From Vulgatibacter incomptus (GTDB lineage: Bacteria > Myxococcota > Myxococcia > Myxococcales > Vulgatibacteraceae): a stretch of 64,000 nucleotides of DNA. Below the pieces are notes generated by a model that was not told the DNA's origin, made no database searches, and saw nothing but the letters and a program-made list of their open reading frames with translations. The stretch lies in contig NZ_CP012332.1 in NCBI RefSeq assembly GCF_001263175.1, forward strand, positions 304,001 through 368,000, read 5' to 3'. This document shows, piece by piece, positions 1 through 8,865 of the stretch (the stretch's first letter is position 1; every line of letters starts with the position of its first letter). The translations under genes and the position numbers were made by a program.

Positions 1-1216
1 GCGGCCACGCCTTGTAGTCCGCGTAGAGGCTCGTGATGTCGTCGTTGAAGATGTACTCGACGTACTGACCGCTGAGCCCTGCGCCGAGGAAGGAGTTCTG
101 CTTGATGCTCTCGGCGATGTTCCAGTCCTCCCGTTCCCGCCACAGGGTCGAACGGTCCACGTTCGAATCCAGCATCGTGTGGATCTTCGCGATCGGCGTG
201 AAGATGCCGGAGGCCTCGGCGTTCCTCCAGCCGACGGCGAGATAGGCAACGATGAGCGGAGACAGAATGAGCGCCGTCTTCACGATCCGTGATTTCCAGG
301 GTCGCCAGCTCGTTCCCAGGAAGATCACGCCGATCGCCATGGCGAGCATGGCCCAGACCAGCCTTCGGCTGTTCAGCAGCATGCCCCACAACGGCAAGGG
401 CAGGAGGAGGAGGGCTCTCGTCACGCTGCGTTTGGTCCGCTCCACCATCAGCGGGATCAGCAGGATCATCACCGCCATCGCGAAGGTGACGGAGTCGCCG
501 TGGTTGGTCGCGTACTCCAGCCTGCCGCCGGTGAGGGCTGGCGCGACCACCAGCTGGATCCAGACCGCCATGAGCGCCTTGATCTGGGCAGCCAACACCA
601 CCACGACCGCCAGCGGGCGAAAGTCCTCCGGCCTCCGGAACGCGGTCTGGAAGAAGACGAAGAACATCGGGACCTGCAGGAGATAGCGGATCTTCCACAG
701 CGCCAGGCCGTGGCCCTTCATGAACCCCATCGCGACCGCGTAGGCGCATCCCGCCAGGAAGACGAGGATGCCGTCCCGCATGACGCTCGCGGTCCGGACG
801 GACTCGCCCCCGTCGATGTCCGACGAGGTCGCGTGGCGCCACGCCGCGAGGATCATCAGGAGGGCGACGATCGCCTCGAAGCCCGAGAACGGGACGTGGG
901 CGAGTCGCGAGAATCCGTCGTGCAGCAGATCCCCGACGAAGATGAACGGCGACGACCAGAGGCCGCCCGCGTCGCTCGGGATGTCGATCGCGATGAGGAG
1001 CAGGACCAGCGTCGTCGCCGACCAGCGCAGCGGGATGCGGGTGATGACGTAGACGAGCGCGACGACCAGGGTGGGCGCGATCGCCGCGATCGGGTCTCCG
1101 CCTGACGCGACGACGCCACCCACGGTGGCCAGGGTCGTCACGACGGCGACGACCACCGGCATCCAACTCAGGATCGCCCCACCCGGCTCGAGCCGTGCCT
1201 CCCGTGCGATCCTCAT
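1..1216 (-). CDS. O-antigen ligase/polymerase-like membrane protein (partial)
   Basis: The protein starts at the ATG at 1216 and runs off the left edge, so about 405 residues are visible and the C-terminus is missing. The translation begins MRIAREARLEPGG and shows at least eight hydrophobic segments (for example VVVAVVTTLATVGGVVA and LVVALVYVI). After these comes a long hydrophilic stretch with the motif STLWREREDWNIAESI, followed by NSFLGAGL. That arrangement (many TM segments, then a large periplasmic loop with R-x-x-x-W and G-x-G) is typical of the Wzy_C/O-antigen ligase family. It probably polymerises or ligates undecaprenyl-linked repeat units in the inner membrane. It lies one base after the stop of the preceding small membrane gene, so the two are translationally coupled. 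Family identification is by topology and motif only; Wzy polymerase versus WaaL ligase cannot be decided. Confidence 0.8.
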   Translation of the reverse strand, partial: MRIAREARLEPGGAILSWMPVVVAVVTTLATVGGVVASGGDPIAAIAPTLVVALVYVITRIPLRWSATTLVLLLIAIDIPSDAGGLWSSPFIFVGDLLHDGFSRLAHVPFSGFEAIVALLMILAAWRHATSSDIDGGESVRTASVMRDGILVFLAGCAYAVAMGFMKGHGLALWKIRYLLQVPMFFVFFQTAFRRPEDFRPLAVVVVLAAQIKALMAVWIQLVVAPALTGGRLEYATNHGDSVTFAMAVMILLIPLMVERTKRSVTRALLLLPLPLWGMLLNSRRLVWAMLAMAIGVIFLGTSWRPWKSRIVKTALILSPLIVAYLAVGWRNAEASGIFTPIAKIHTMLDSNVDRSTLWREREDWNIAESIKQNSFLGAGLSGQYVEYIFNDDITSLYADYKAWP

Positions 1217-1217
1217 G

Positions 1218-1397
1218 TCAGAAGGGCACGTAGAAGCGCGTGTGCCCGTAGGCCACGTACAGGAAGTAGAGGAGGGTGGAGAACGCGAAGACCACGCTCA
1301 TTCTGCGAGCTCCCTGCCGAGGATCGGCGTTGCGGGCGGCGAGCAGTGGGAGCGCAAAGGTCACCCAGATCATCGACATCAGGAGAAAGGTCTTCAC
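1218..1397 (-). CDS. small membrane protein, 59 aa, hypothetical
   Basis: A GTG-started 59-codon gene (begins MKTFLLMSMIWVTFALPLL, ends YGHTRFYVPF) sits between a beta-helix lipoprotein gene and the polymerase-like gene. GAGGGTGGG lies just upstream as a ribosome binding site. The protein has two hydrophobic stretches, an N-terminal one at about residues 3-20 and a second at about 36-50, joined by a short basic loop (RNADPRQGARR). The stop codon is one base before the ATG of the downstream polymerase-like gene, which argues for coupled translation. I do not recognise a family. The position suggests an accessory subunit of the polymerase, but this is inference. Confidence 0.6.
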   Translation of the reverse strand: MKTFLLMSMIWVTFALPLLAARNADPRQGARRMSVVFAFSTLLYFLYVAYGHTRFYVPF

Positions 1398-1435
1398 CGG
1401 TACCCACCCTCATCGTGGCCATTCGGCGTCAGGGG

Positions 1436-3295
1436 TCACTTCCCCATGAGGAGCTGATCGAAACGCTCGCGAGCCGGGAGGATCGCCAGCGGAGCGCCGC
1501 TCTTTTCGGGGCTCACCCAGGGCCAGGGATTCTCGCCGAAGAAGGAGGGCTTCCGGTCGAGGTACAGGGAGGTCGGGAGCTCACGCCGCTCGATCCCCTC
1601 GTCCCAGACGACGCCGTTCGTGAAGAAGTCGAAGTTCCCGTGGCGGAGGGTCGCCGCGACTACCTTCGCGTCCTGCCCCTCCTTACCTGCGTCGTGCTCC
1701 ACTCCGATCGCCCAGATCGGGACCGGATCCCAGTTCCAGGGCGGACTGCCTTCGTAGACGAAGCCCGACTGGGGAGCCGCCTTCATGTCGGGAGTGCCGA
1801 TCACGTTGCCGAGGAAGCTGAAGCCCGTGTGCCATTCGGGCACGTGGATGAACTTCCGCATCACCTCGTCGCGGAGCTGGAGCGGCTGGGCCGAGCGCCG
1901 CCTTCCCGAGACGTGGTTCCGGAAGAAGGTGACGTCGATCGCGTTGCCCCAGTAGCCGTCGCCGCCGATGTGCCAGCTATCGTTCCCCTCGAAGAGCTCG
2001 TGGTGCGAGGTCGCGTAGTGCGACGCGTTCATCCCGATCTCGGGGATCGTCGGGTAGCCGGCGCCCCAGCCGTCCTCGAAGTAGTTGTAGGCGATCACGT
2101 TTCCGCCGCCGGCGGCGCGCATCACCATCACCTTGTTGAAGTTCCAGGAGATGTTGTTCTCGACGAGGTTGTCGGCGGCGTACTCGCTGACGTCGAGGCC
2201 GTAGCCCGCGCCGCCGGGATTGGGATCGACGGTGCTGTGTACGAAGGAGTCGCGCAGCACGCAGCGGAAGGTGCTCATGAAGGCCACGCTGCTGCCCGAG
2301 CTCCGATCGGACTCGATGTTCTTGGCCCACGAGTACGAGGCGGCCGTGAAGATCACGTTCCCCTGCTCTCCGCCGGAGACGTAGAGATCCTCGACGCCCG
2401 ACCACTTCTTCGTGGGAACGACGGGGCCATCCTGCTCTCCGCCAGAGAAGCGGACGACCTGCGCGCGGTTGGACTTGAAGTAGGGCAGGCGCAGCGGGGT
2501 GCTCAGCTCGAGGGTGTTGCCCTGGATGCCGACGATCTCGACCACCTGTCCGGTCGGGCGGTTCTGCCGGCTGAACCAGCCTCGGGAATCGTCGTCCGGG
2601 TGGGCCTGATTCACGGGATTCCACCAGGATCCGACCCGATCCCGATCCTCCAGCTGATCGATGAAGACGAGCTCCCCGACCTGGTAGCCGGGATCGCGAG
2701 CGACCTGAATCCGCTTGGCGCCGTGGGCCGTGTCGACCGCGAGGTCCACCGGCGTGGTGTGCTTCACCCAGAGGTGTCCGAGGCGCACCACGGGCATCCA
2801 CGTTCCCTGCGGTTTCACGAGGCGGGTCGCCTCGGGGCCTCGAGGTCCCTGCCCCCGGAGCGTGACGTAGCTCGGGACGATCAGGCCTTCCCCTCGGATC
2901 GAGTATTCGCCGGCGCGCAGGTACACGACCTTGCGGCTCCTCTCGCTGGCCTGCTCGCCGGCGGCGTCGAGGGCGGCCTGGATCGCGTCCGACGCGTCGG
3001 TGGCGCCATTGGCGAGGGCCGGGTCCACCGAGAAGCCGCCGTAGGGATCGTCGGGAGGAACGTAAACGCTCGCGGGCCTCTCGCGGTCGGAGTCGGCGGG
3101 AATCCCGCCCACGGCGTTGAGGCCCGGCTCCCAGCGGGTGAGGCGCTCCGGCGGAAGCAGTCCGCTCCGCTCGATTCGGCTCCGCCAGTCTCCGACGGAA
3201 GGTTCTCCGCTCGAGCCATTCGGATTGCTGCACGCGATGGTCAGGGCGCAGCAAACGATCGAGAGCGCGAGACCAGTCAGAAACCGACGGGACAT
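1436..3295 (-). CDS. right-handed beta-helix (pectate-lyase-like) lipoprotein, copy 1
   Basis: 619 residues from the ATG at 3295, chosen because GGAGG sits about 6 bases upstream and because the start opens directly onto a lipoprotein signal (MSRRFLTGLALSIVCCALTIAC). The mature part has the N-terminal signature of Pectate_lyase_3-type proteins: LNAVGGIP, then DASDAIQAALDAAGE and the first strands of a parallel beta-helix (VTLRGQGPRG), followed by many N-rich turns such as NLVENNISWNFNK. Such proteins bind, cleave or epimerise acidic polysaccharides in the periplasm or outer membrane. It is a close paralogue of the gene at 4947-6887, with long identical blocks in the last 450 residues. The setting in a Wzx/Wzy locus suggests a depolymerase or trimming enzyme for the locus product. 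The catalytic residues and substrate are unknown. Confidence 0.75.
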   Translation of the reverse strand: MSRRFLTGLALSIVCCALTIACSNPNGSSGEPSVGDWRSRIERSGLLPPERLTRWEPGLNAVGGIPADSDRERPASVYVPPDDPYGGFSVDPALANGATDASDAIQAALDAAGEQASERSRKVVYLRAGEYSIRGEGLIVPSYVTLRGQGPRGPEATRLVKPQGTWMPVVRLGHLWVKHTTPVDLAVDTAHGAKRIQVARDPGYQVGELVFIDQLEDRDRVGSWWNPVNQAHPDDDSRGWFSRQNRPTGQVVEIVGIQGNTLELSTPLRLPYFKSNRAQVVRFSGGEQDGPVVPTKKWSGVEDLYVSGGEQGNVIFTAASYSWAKNIESDRSSGSSVAFMSTFRCVLRDSFVHSTVDPNPGGAGYGLDVSEYAADNLVENNISWNFNKVMVMRAAGGGNVIAYNYFEDGWGAGYPTIPEIGMNASHYATSHHELFEGNDSWHIGGDGYWGNAIDVTFFRNHVSGRRRSAQPLQLRDEVMRKFIHVPEWHTGFSFLGNVIGTPDMKAAPQSGFVYEGSPPWNWDPVPIWAIGVEHDAGKEGQDAKVVAATLRHGNFDFFTNGVVWDEGIERRELPTSLYLDRKPSFFGENPWPWVSPEKSGAPLAILPARERFDQLLMGK

Positions 3296-3421
3296 CCAGA
3301 CCTCCAGTCCATGGGTGGGAAGGACGGGAGGACTACCGCAGCGATGGGGATGGAAAAAGATCCGGCGGGTGGTCATGGGCTCGCTCGGTTCGAGGCGAAC
3401 GGATGGAACGAAAGACTTCCT

Positions 3422-4939
3422 TCAGAGGCGGTTGGTTCGGTTCAGCGCGTTGCGAAGGATCTCCATGTCCGCTCGCCCGAGCAGCCGGCAGGCGATCGCC
3501 GCGGCAGCGAACGACAGGAGAAAGACGGGGATCCGGACGATCGGAGTGGAAACCGGGAGGGCGAGGACGACGGCCGTGGCCGCCCCGGCGGAGAAGAGCG
3601 CCCGCAGGAGATCCGCCAGCGACCTCCTCGAAAGGATGCCGCGGGGGGCGAGCGAGATCGACGCGGCGAGGAGGACGGTCTCGGCGAGGAGCGACGCGGC
3701 GAGGAGGCCGATGGCGGCGCTCCCCCAGCGCTGCTCCGTGAGCGGGATCACGTGCCAGGCGAGCAAGGCGAACGCCGCCATGATCACGACTCGAATCGCG
3801 GCGATCGGCGTGGCGCGTCCCTGGATGATCAGCACGGACGCGAAGAGCAGGTTGAGGAATACGAGGAAGAGCCAGGGCGACATGATCTGCAGGATCGTCA
3901 CCGCGGGTCCGTAGCCCTCCTTCCCGTAGATCACGCCGATGGCGACGTCCGCGAAGAGGGCCGTCCCGCTGGCGACCAGGATCCCCAGGATCAGCACGGG
4001 GCGCAGCGCGTTCGCCACCTCCTCGCGCATGGCCGCCGGATCGCCCAGCGCCCTCGAGAGCCTCGGGTAGGACGCGGTGATCAGGATGGAGGCGGGCATG
4101 ATCAGCGTGTTGGTGATGGTCCGGGCGGCGCCGTAGAAGCCCAGGACGACTGCCGGACCGAGGGCCGAGAGCAGGAGGGTCTCGATGTAGATCTGGGCCT
4201 GGGCGAGCACCGCCATCCCGAGGACCGGCGTGCCGTGGCTCATGAGGTGCCGGACCGCCTGGGCTTCGATCCGTAGGCGGCCGAAGGCGAGCTCGCGCGA
4301 CTTGGCGATCGCGTAGCCAAGGGTGATCACAGCTGCGATGCCAAGTGAGACGATCACGGCCAGCAGGTGTCCGCCGAGGGCGAAGGCGGCGAGGACCATC
4401 CCGACGTGCAGCACCTTGTTGAGGACGGTGGCGCGTGCGTCGAGGTCCATGCGCTCGCGGCCACGAAAGACGAGGCCGAAGGTCTGGAACAGCGAGTTCG
4501 GCGTGAAGGCGACGATCGTGAGCGCCATCAGGAGCTGGGTGCGGAGGTCGTAGCCGAGGAGGCGGACGACGAGGGTCCCGACGATCGTCCCCGGGACGGC
4601 GAGGGCCACCCGGATCGCGAGAGCGCTCCCCAGGAAGCGGGCGGTGGAATCGGGGCGCCTGGCGACGTCGCGGACCAGGATCGATCCCTGGCCCCACTCC
4701 ATGAAGACGTTGACGAAGTAGGTCGACGTCAGGAGAAAGAAATACAGGCCGAAGTCGGTGGCACCGAGGGTTCTCCCGAGCTTCGCGTTCAGGAGGATCG
4801 AGAGCAGGGTCGTGGCGACCTGGCCCGAAAGGAGGTGGAAGGCGCTGCGCGCCACGCTGCCGTTCGCCGCCGCTCCGGTGGACGGCGCGACTGGCGCGGG
4901 TGCGACGGCGACGAGTTCTTCTGGGGAGGCGTCGGGCAT
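3422..4939 (-). CDS. polysaccharide flippase (Wzx/RfbX-like, MATE/MVF superfamily)
   Basis: 505 residues with a hydrophilic, Ala/Pro-rich N-terminus (about 30 residues) followed by 12-14 predicted membrane segments. The start of the membrane domain, SAFHLLSGQVATTLLSILL then GRTLGATDFGLYFF, matches the first two helices of Polysacc_synt (RfbX/Wzx) proteins. It is expected to flip undecaprenyl-diphosphate-linked repeat units across the inner membrane. It lies 7 bases downstream of the second beta-helix lipoprotein gene and 126 bases upstream of the first, all on the same strand, so the three are probably co-transcribed. An alternative family member would be a peptidoglycan-type MurJ, but the locus makes Wzx much more likely. 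Confidence 0.85.
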   Translation of the reverse strand: MPDASPEELVAVAPAPVAPSTGAAANGSVARSAFHLLSGQVATTLLSILLNAKLGRTLGATDFGLYFFLLTSTYFVNVFMEWGQGSILVRDVARRPDSTARFLGSALAIRVALAVPGTIVGTLVVRLLGYDLRTQLLMALTIVAFTPNSLFQTFGLVFRGRERMDLDARATVLNKVLHVGMVLAAFALGGHLLAVIVSLGIAAVITLGYAIAKSRELAFGRLRIEAQAVRHLMSHGTPVLGMAVLAQAQIYIETLLLSALGPAVVLGFYGAARTITNTLIMPASILITASYPRLSRALGDPAAMREEVANALRPVLILGILVASGTALFADVAIGVIYGKEGYGPAVTILQIMSPWLFLVFLNLLFASVLIIQGRATPIAAIRVVIMAAFALLAWHVIPLTEQRWGSAAIGLLAASLLAETVLLAASISLAPRGILSRRSLADLLRALFSAGAATAVVLALPVSTPIVRIPVFLLSFAAAAIACRLLGRADMEILRNALNRTNRL

Positions 4940-4946
4940 GGGCGGC

Positions 4947-6887
4947 TTATCGAGACATGAGCTGGTCGAAGCGCTCGTGCGCCGGAAGGATCGACACCGG
5001 AGCGTCGGCCTTCTCGGGGACGACCCAGGGCCAGGGCTTCTCCCCGAAGAACGATGGCTTCGCGTCGAGGTAGAGGGAGGGCGGGAGGTCCCGTCGAGCG
5101 ATCGCGGGATCCCAGCTCACCTTCTTCGAGACGAAGTCGAAGTTGCCGTGGCGGAGGGTGGTCGCGACCACCTTCGCGTCCTGTCCCTCCTTGCCGGCGT
5201 CGTGCTCCACCCCGATCGCCCAGATCGGGACCGGGTTCCAGTTCCAGGGCGGCTTGCCCTCGTAGACGAATCCCGACTGGGGAGCCGCCTTCATGTCGGA
5301 AGTGCCGATCACGTTGCCGAGGAAGCTGAAGTTCGTGTGCCACTCGGGCACGTGGATGAACTTCCGCATCACCTCATCCCGGAGCTTGAGCGGCTGGAAG
5401 GAGCGCCGCCTCCCCGTGACGTGGTTCCGGAAGAAGGTGATGTCGACCGCGTTGCCCCAATAGCCGTCGCCGCCGATGTGCCAGCTCTCGTTCCCTTCGA
5501 AGAGCTCGTGGTGCGAGGTCGCGTAGTGGGATGCGTTCAGCCCGATCTCGGGGATCGTGGGGTAGCCGGCTCCCCAGCCGTCCTCGAGGTAGTTGTAGGC
5601 GACCACGTTTCCGCCGCCGGCGGCGCGCATCACGATCACCTTGTTGAAGTTCCAGGAGATGTTGTTCTCGACGAGGTTGTCGGCGGAGTAGGTGCTGAGG
5701 TCGAGGCCGTAGCCCGCGCCGCCGGGGTTGGGATCGACGGTGCTGTGCACGAAGGAGTCGCGCAGCACGCAGCGGAAGGTGCTGAGGAAGGCCACGCTGC
5801 TCCCGGAGCTCCGATCGGACTCGAGGTTCCTGGCCCAGGAGTACGAGGTCCCGGTGAAGATCACGTTCCCCTGCTCTCCACCGGAGACGTAGAGGTCCTC
5901 GACCCCCGACCACTTCTTCGTGGGGACGGCAGGACCGTTCTCCTCGCCTCCGGAGAAGCGGACGACCTGCGCCCGATCGGAGGTGAAGTAGGGCAGGCGC
6001 AGCGGGGTGCTCAGCTCGAGGGTGTTGCCGCGGACGCCGACGATCTCGACCACCTGCCCGGTGGGGCGGTTCTGCCGGCTGAACCAGCCTCGCGAAGGGT
6101 CGCTCGCCGTCTTCTGCCGTAGCGGGTTCCACCAGGAGCCGACGCGCGCCGTGTCGACGAGCTGGTCGATGAAGACCAGCTCGCCCACCTCGTATCCCGG
6201 GTTCTTCACCACCTGGATCCGGGTCGTTCCGTGGGGCGCATCCTCAGCGAGGTCGATCGGAGCGGTGTGCTTGATCCAGAGGTGGCCGAGGCGCACCACG
6301 GGCATCTGGCTCCCCTTCACCTTCACCACGCGGGTGGCGTTGTCGCCGCGGGGCCCCTGTCCGCGAAGCGTGACGAAGCTCGGGACGATCAGGCCTTCGC
6401 CTCGAATCGAGTACTCGCCGGCGTGCAGGAAGACGACCTTGCGTCCCTTCTCGCTGGCCTGCTCGCCGGCAGCGTCGAGGGCGGCCTGGATCGCGCGTGA
6501 GGCGTCGGATTTTCCGTTGGCGAGCACCGGATCCACCGAGTACCCGCGGAAGGGATCGCCCTTGGGCAGATAGATCGTTGCAGGGCGGGCCGAGTCCGTG
6601 TCCGACGGGATCCCGCCGACGGCGTTGAGGCCCGGGAGCCAGAGGGTCTGCCGGTCCGGCGGCAGGAGCCCTGCGGCCTTCGACTGGATCGCAGCGCCGT
6701 TCGCCTGGGTGGCGGGGGCGCTCTGCGCCTCATCCGCTGCCGAGGCGAGGGCGCGACGCCTCTCGCTTTCGCGCGACGCCGCGCCATCGGTCTGCGCGGC
6801 TCCGTCCTGGTTGCGGTTGCTGCACGAAGCGCCGACCGAGAACCAGGCCAGCGCCAGCGCGAGCGCCATGTTGCGCATGCGAAACAT
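4947..6887 (-). CDS. right-handed beta-helix (pectate-lyase-like) lipoprotein, copy 2
   Basis: 646 residues; the ATG at 6887 has GGAGG 8 bases upstream. The signal region MFRMRNMALALALAWFSVGASC ends in a lipoprotein-type cysteine. An Ala/Gln-rich linker of about 60 residues precedes the conserved domain that starts at LNAVGGIPSDTDSARP and continues DASRAIQAALDAAGE. Compared with copy 1 the mature domain is nearly colinear: both share GWFSRQNRPTGQVVEIVG, PTKKWSGVEDLYVSGGEQGN, HVPEWHT and the terminal GENPWPW/GEKPWPW. The main difference is a longer linker here. The gene lies 31 bases after the chain-length gene stop and 7 bases before the flippase start. It was probably created by duplication around the flippase; function as for copy 1. 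Confidence 0.75.
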   Translation of the reverse strand: MFRMRNMALALALAWFSVGASCSNRNQDGAAQTDGAASRESERRRALASAADEAQSAPATQANGAAIQSKAAGLLPPDRQTLWLPGLNAVGGIPSDTDSARPATIYLPKGDPFRGYSVDPVLANGKSDASRAIQAALDAAGEQASEKGRKVVFLHAGEYSIRGEGLIVPSFVTLRGQGPRGDNATRVVKVKGSQMPVVRLGHLWIKHTAPIDLAEDAPHGTTRIQVVKNPGYEVGELVFIDQLVDTARVGSWWNPLRQKTASDPSRGWFSRQNRPTGQVVEIVGVRGNTLELSTPLRLPYFTSDRAQVVRFSGGEENGPAVPTKKWSGVEDLYVSGGEQGNVIFTGTSYSWARNLESDRSSGSSVAFLSTFRCVLRDSFVHSTVDPNPGGAGYGLDLSTYSADNLVENNISWNFNKVIVMRAAGGGNVVAYNYLEDGWGAGYPTIPEIGLNASHYATSHHELFEGNESWHIGGDGYWGNAVDITFFRNHVTGRRRSFQPLKLRDEVMRKFIHVPEWHTNFSFLGNVIGTSDMKAAPQSGFVYEGKPPWNWNPVPIWAIGVEHDAGKEGQDAKVVATTLRHGNFDFVSKKVSWDPAIARRDLPPSLYLDAKPSFFGEKPWPWVVPEKADAPVSILPAHERFDQLMSR

Positions 6888-6918
6888 CGTCGATTCCTCC
6901 GTCGGTCGAGCCAGGCCC

Positions 6919-8385
6919 CTACGGCAACCGCTTCGTCTCTCCGAGCACGGGCAGCCCGAGCTGATGCTCGACCTGCCAGCGCTCGAGGGCCTTCCCTCCG
7001 CGGAGATCGGCTGCGACCGCGGCGAGGTGCGCGAGCAGCACGCCGCCGAGGAGTCCGCTCACGAGGAAGAGCATCGCGTAGGGCTTGATGGGCTTCTTGG
7101 GGAGCCGGGGCGGCGTGACCACCGCGTACCGGAGCTTGAACGCGGCCTCGGCCGTCTCCATCTGGAGGCGGGACGAGGCGATCCGGGCCGAGATCTCGCC
7201 CAGCCGCGAATTGAGGTTCCGCAGTCGCTCTCTGTCCGCCTCCTCGCGCGGGCTCTCCTCGAAGAGCGCCTGCGCCGGTTCCTGCCGGGCAGGCAGCGCC
7301 TGAGAGCTGGTGCCGGCGCCGGTGGCAGGGCTGGCGCCGGCGCTGGTGGCGCTGCCGCCGCGTGACCGGATCTCGTCCTCGAGCCTGCGGCGCTCCTCGC
7401 GCAGCGACGCCACCTGCGACGACGGCTGCTGCACGATCTCCAGCATCCGCTTGGTGGCTCCGATCGCGGGATGATCCGGCGCGTAGATGCTCTGCTTCTG
7501 CAGGAGCTCCGCCTGGAGCTCGATCAAGCGCTGCTGCCTGGCGGTCTCGAGGTCGGTGGCGGCGCGCTGGTTCGCCGCAAGCAAGGTCTCCAGCCGGGAG
7601 ACGTCCGGATCCTGGTTCGGCCGACGGACCAGGCGCGGCGCGGCGGCGGGGGCCGGGGCGCCATGACGCTTCTCGCCGGCCTCGGCCTTCGCCCGCTCCT
7701 CCATCGCAACGATCCGCTGATCGATCTCCTCCTCGACGCGCGCCCTGTGGTCTTCGAGGATCGTGATCGACTCGGCGACCGTCTTGATCTCGGTGGAGTG
7801 CCTCATCGCCATGAAGCTCTCGCCCGCCGCGTTCACGACGTCGTAGGCCATCTGCTTGTCCCACCACCGGAACGTGATCGAGATGGTCCCCTCCGTGTCG
7901 ATGTTGACGCCCAGGCGCTCGTCGAGGGCGTCGACGAGGCTCTCCCTCACCTCGTCGACGGTCCGCTCCCTCCCGTTGAGATAGTCGAAGAAGCGGTGGA
8001 CCATCCGGATGGCGAGGGGACGCGCCGCCAGGTAGCGCTCAGCGAAGTTCACCTGCTTCGCGAGCGCCTCGAGGTTGTCGCGCCGCACGAGGATCTCGCG
8101 CGCCGCACGGGTCGGCGCGTCGCGCTCGTGGTCGCGCTGCTCGAAGAGCGCGCCGGTCAGCGGAGAGCCGGCGAGGATTGTCGTCTTCACCTCGTACCGT
8201 TGGGGAAACAACATCAAGCCCCCTACGGCAGCCGAAAAGACAACCAGGAACGTGCCCACGGCGAGGAGCGGATGCCGGAGCGGCGCGCGGAGGGTGAAGA
8301 GGATTGCGTGCGCCACGAGTGCCAGGTCGAAGAGATCGGCATCTCCGGACGTCGCCCGACGGTTGCTCTGTAGAGGTTCTCTCAC
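6919..8385 (-). CDS. Wzz/GNVR-type polysaccharide chain-length determinant (PCP)
   Basis: 488 residues. A cytoplasmic N-terminus is followed by a first TM near residues 41-61 (LLAVGTFLVVFSAAVGGLMLF) and a beta-rich Wzz head (QRYEVKTTILAG). A long periplasmic coiled coil follows (EEIDQRIVAMEERAKAEAG, then QQRLIELQAELLQKQSIYAP with the GNVR-family DHPAI signature). The second TM, preceded by the proline-rich PPRLPKKPIKP, lies near residues 440-465. This is the normal architecture of polysaccharide co-polymerases that set chain length with Wzy. No Walker-type tyrosine-kinase domain is fused, so any BY-kinase partner must lie elsewhere. It is the first gene of the minus-strand operon and diverges from the carrier-protein operon across 231 bases that should hold both promoters. 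Confidence 0.88.
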   Translation of the reverse strand: MREPLQSNRRATSGDADLFDLALVAHAILFTLRAPLRHPLLAVGTFLVVFSAAVGGLMLFPQRYEVKTTILAGSPLTGALFEQRDHERDAPTRAAREILVRRDNLEALAKQVNFAERYLAARPLAIRMVHRFFDYLNGRERTVDEVRESLVDALDERLGVNIDTEGTISITFRWWDKQMAYDVVNAAGESFMAMRHSTEIKTVAESITILEDHRARVEEEIDQRIVAMEERAKAEAGEKRHGAPAPAAAPRLVRRPNQDPDVSRLETLLAANQRAATDLETARQQRLIELQAELLQKQSIYAPDHPAIGATKRMLEIVQQPSSQVASLREERRRLEDEIRSRGGSATSAGASPATGAGTSSQALPARQEPAQALFEESPREEADRERLRNLNSRLGEISARIASSRLQMETAEAAFKLRYAVVTPPRLPKKPIKPYAMLFLVSGLLGGVLLAHLAAVAADLRGGKALERWQVEHQLGLPVLGETKRLP

Positions 8386-8616
8386 GACGCGAAGCTAGCA
8401 CAGCAAAAGCGCCGAAGACCGCCTGGAGCCCGGCCCGATTGGTGTATGTGCAACATGTGGTCGAAAAAGACGCCGTAGTGTCGTTTTTGGAAAACCTGCC
8501 GGGCTCGAGGGGTTGCTCGCCCGATGGGCGGTTGCGAAACTGGCCCCACTTCGTCAGTTCGTTCTTGGATTGGGGGGAGAAGCGATGCCCTCGATCCAGC
8601 CCATCGAGGTGATCCC
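8386..8616. promoter_or_regulatory. divergent promoter region between the two polysaccharide operons
   Basis: 231 bases separate the minus-strand chain-length gene from the plus-strand carrier-protein gene, and both operons must start here. The stretch is more A/T-rich than its neighbours, with GTCGAAAAAGACGCC and TCGTTTTTGG patches. I could not pick out a convincing sigma-70 or sigma-54 hexamer pair, so only the region is marked. Confidence 0.5.
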
Positions 8617-8859
8617 ATGAACGTGTCTTCGAACATCCGCTCTTTCATATCGGAGACGTTCTTCGTCGACGACTTCGCCGACGAGGACTCCTTCCTCCAG
8701 ACCGGGATCATCGACAGCACCGGGATGATGGAGCTCGTCGCGTTCCTGGAGCAGTCGTTCGAGATCAAGATCACGGACGCCGAGCTGATCCCGGACAACC
8801 TCGACTCCCTCGCGAACCTCTGCCGGTTCGTGGAACGCAAGCGCTCCGAGGCGGCGTGA
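8617..8859 (+). CDS. acyl/peptidyl carrier protein
   Basis: 80 residues, ATG at 8617 with GAGGTGAT as ribosome site. The motif GIIDSTGMMELVAFLE holds the serine (Ser34) that would carry 4'-phosphopantetheine, in the D-S-x-x-x-x-E context of DltC/PCP-like carriers. The rest is predicted helical and acidic, as usual for the family. It is the first gene of a tight plus-strand operon (6 bases to the amidotransferase). A stand-alone carrier next to an adenylating ligase suggests that an acyl or aminoacyl group is activated, held as a thioester and then transferred or amidated. No phosphopantetheinyl transferase is in the window. Confidence 0.85.
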   Translation: MNVSSNIRSFISETFFVDDFADEDSFLQTGIIDSTGMMELVAFLEQSFEIKITDAELIPDNLDSLANLCRFVERKRSEAA

Positions 8860-8865
8860 CCTCCC

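Noticed and set aside
1346-4276. Open plus-strand frame of 976 codons opposite the first beta-helix and flippase genes
   Set aside because: The translation is Arg/Glu/Asp/Gly/His-rich low-complexity sequence typical of antisense frames in high-GC DNA. The minus strand carries recognisable proteins with ribosome sites.
1436-6887. The duplicated beta-helix genes as ends of a composite transposon
   Set aside because: The repeats are coding genes with normal domains, there is no transposase between them and no target-site duplication or terminal inverted repeats were seen.
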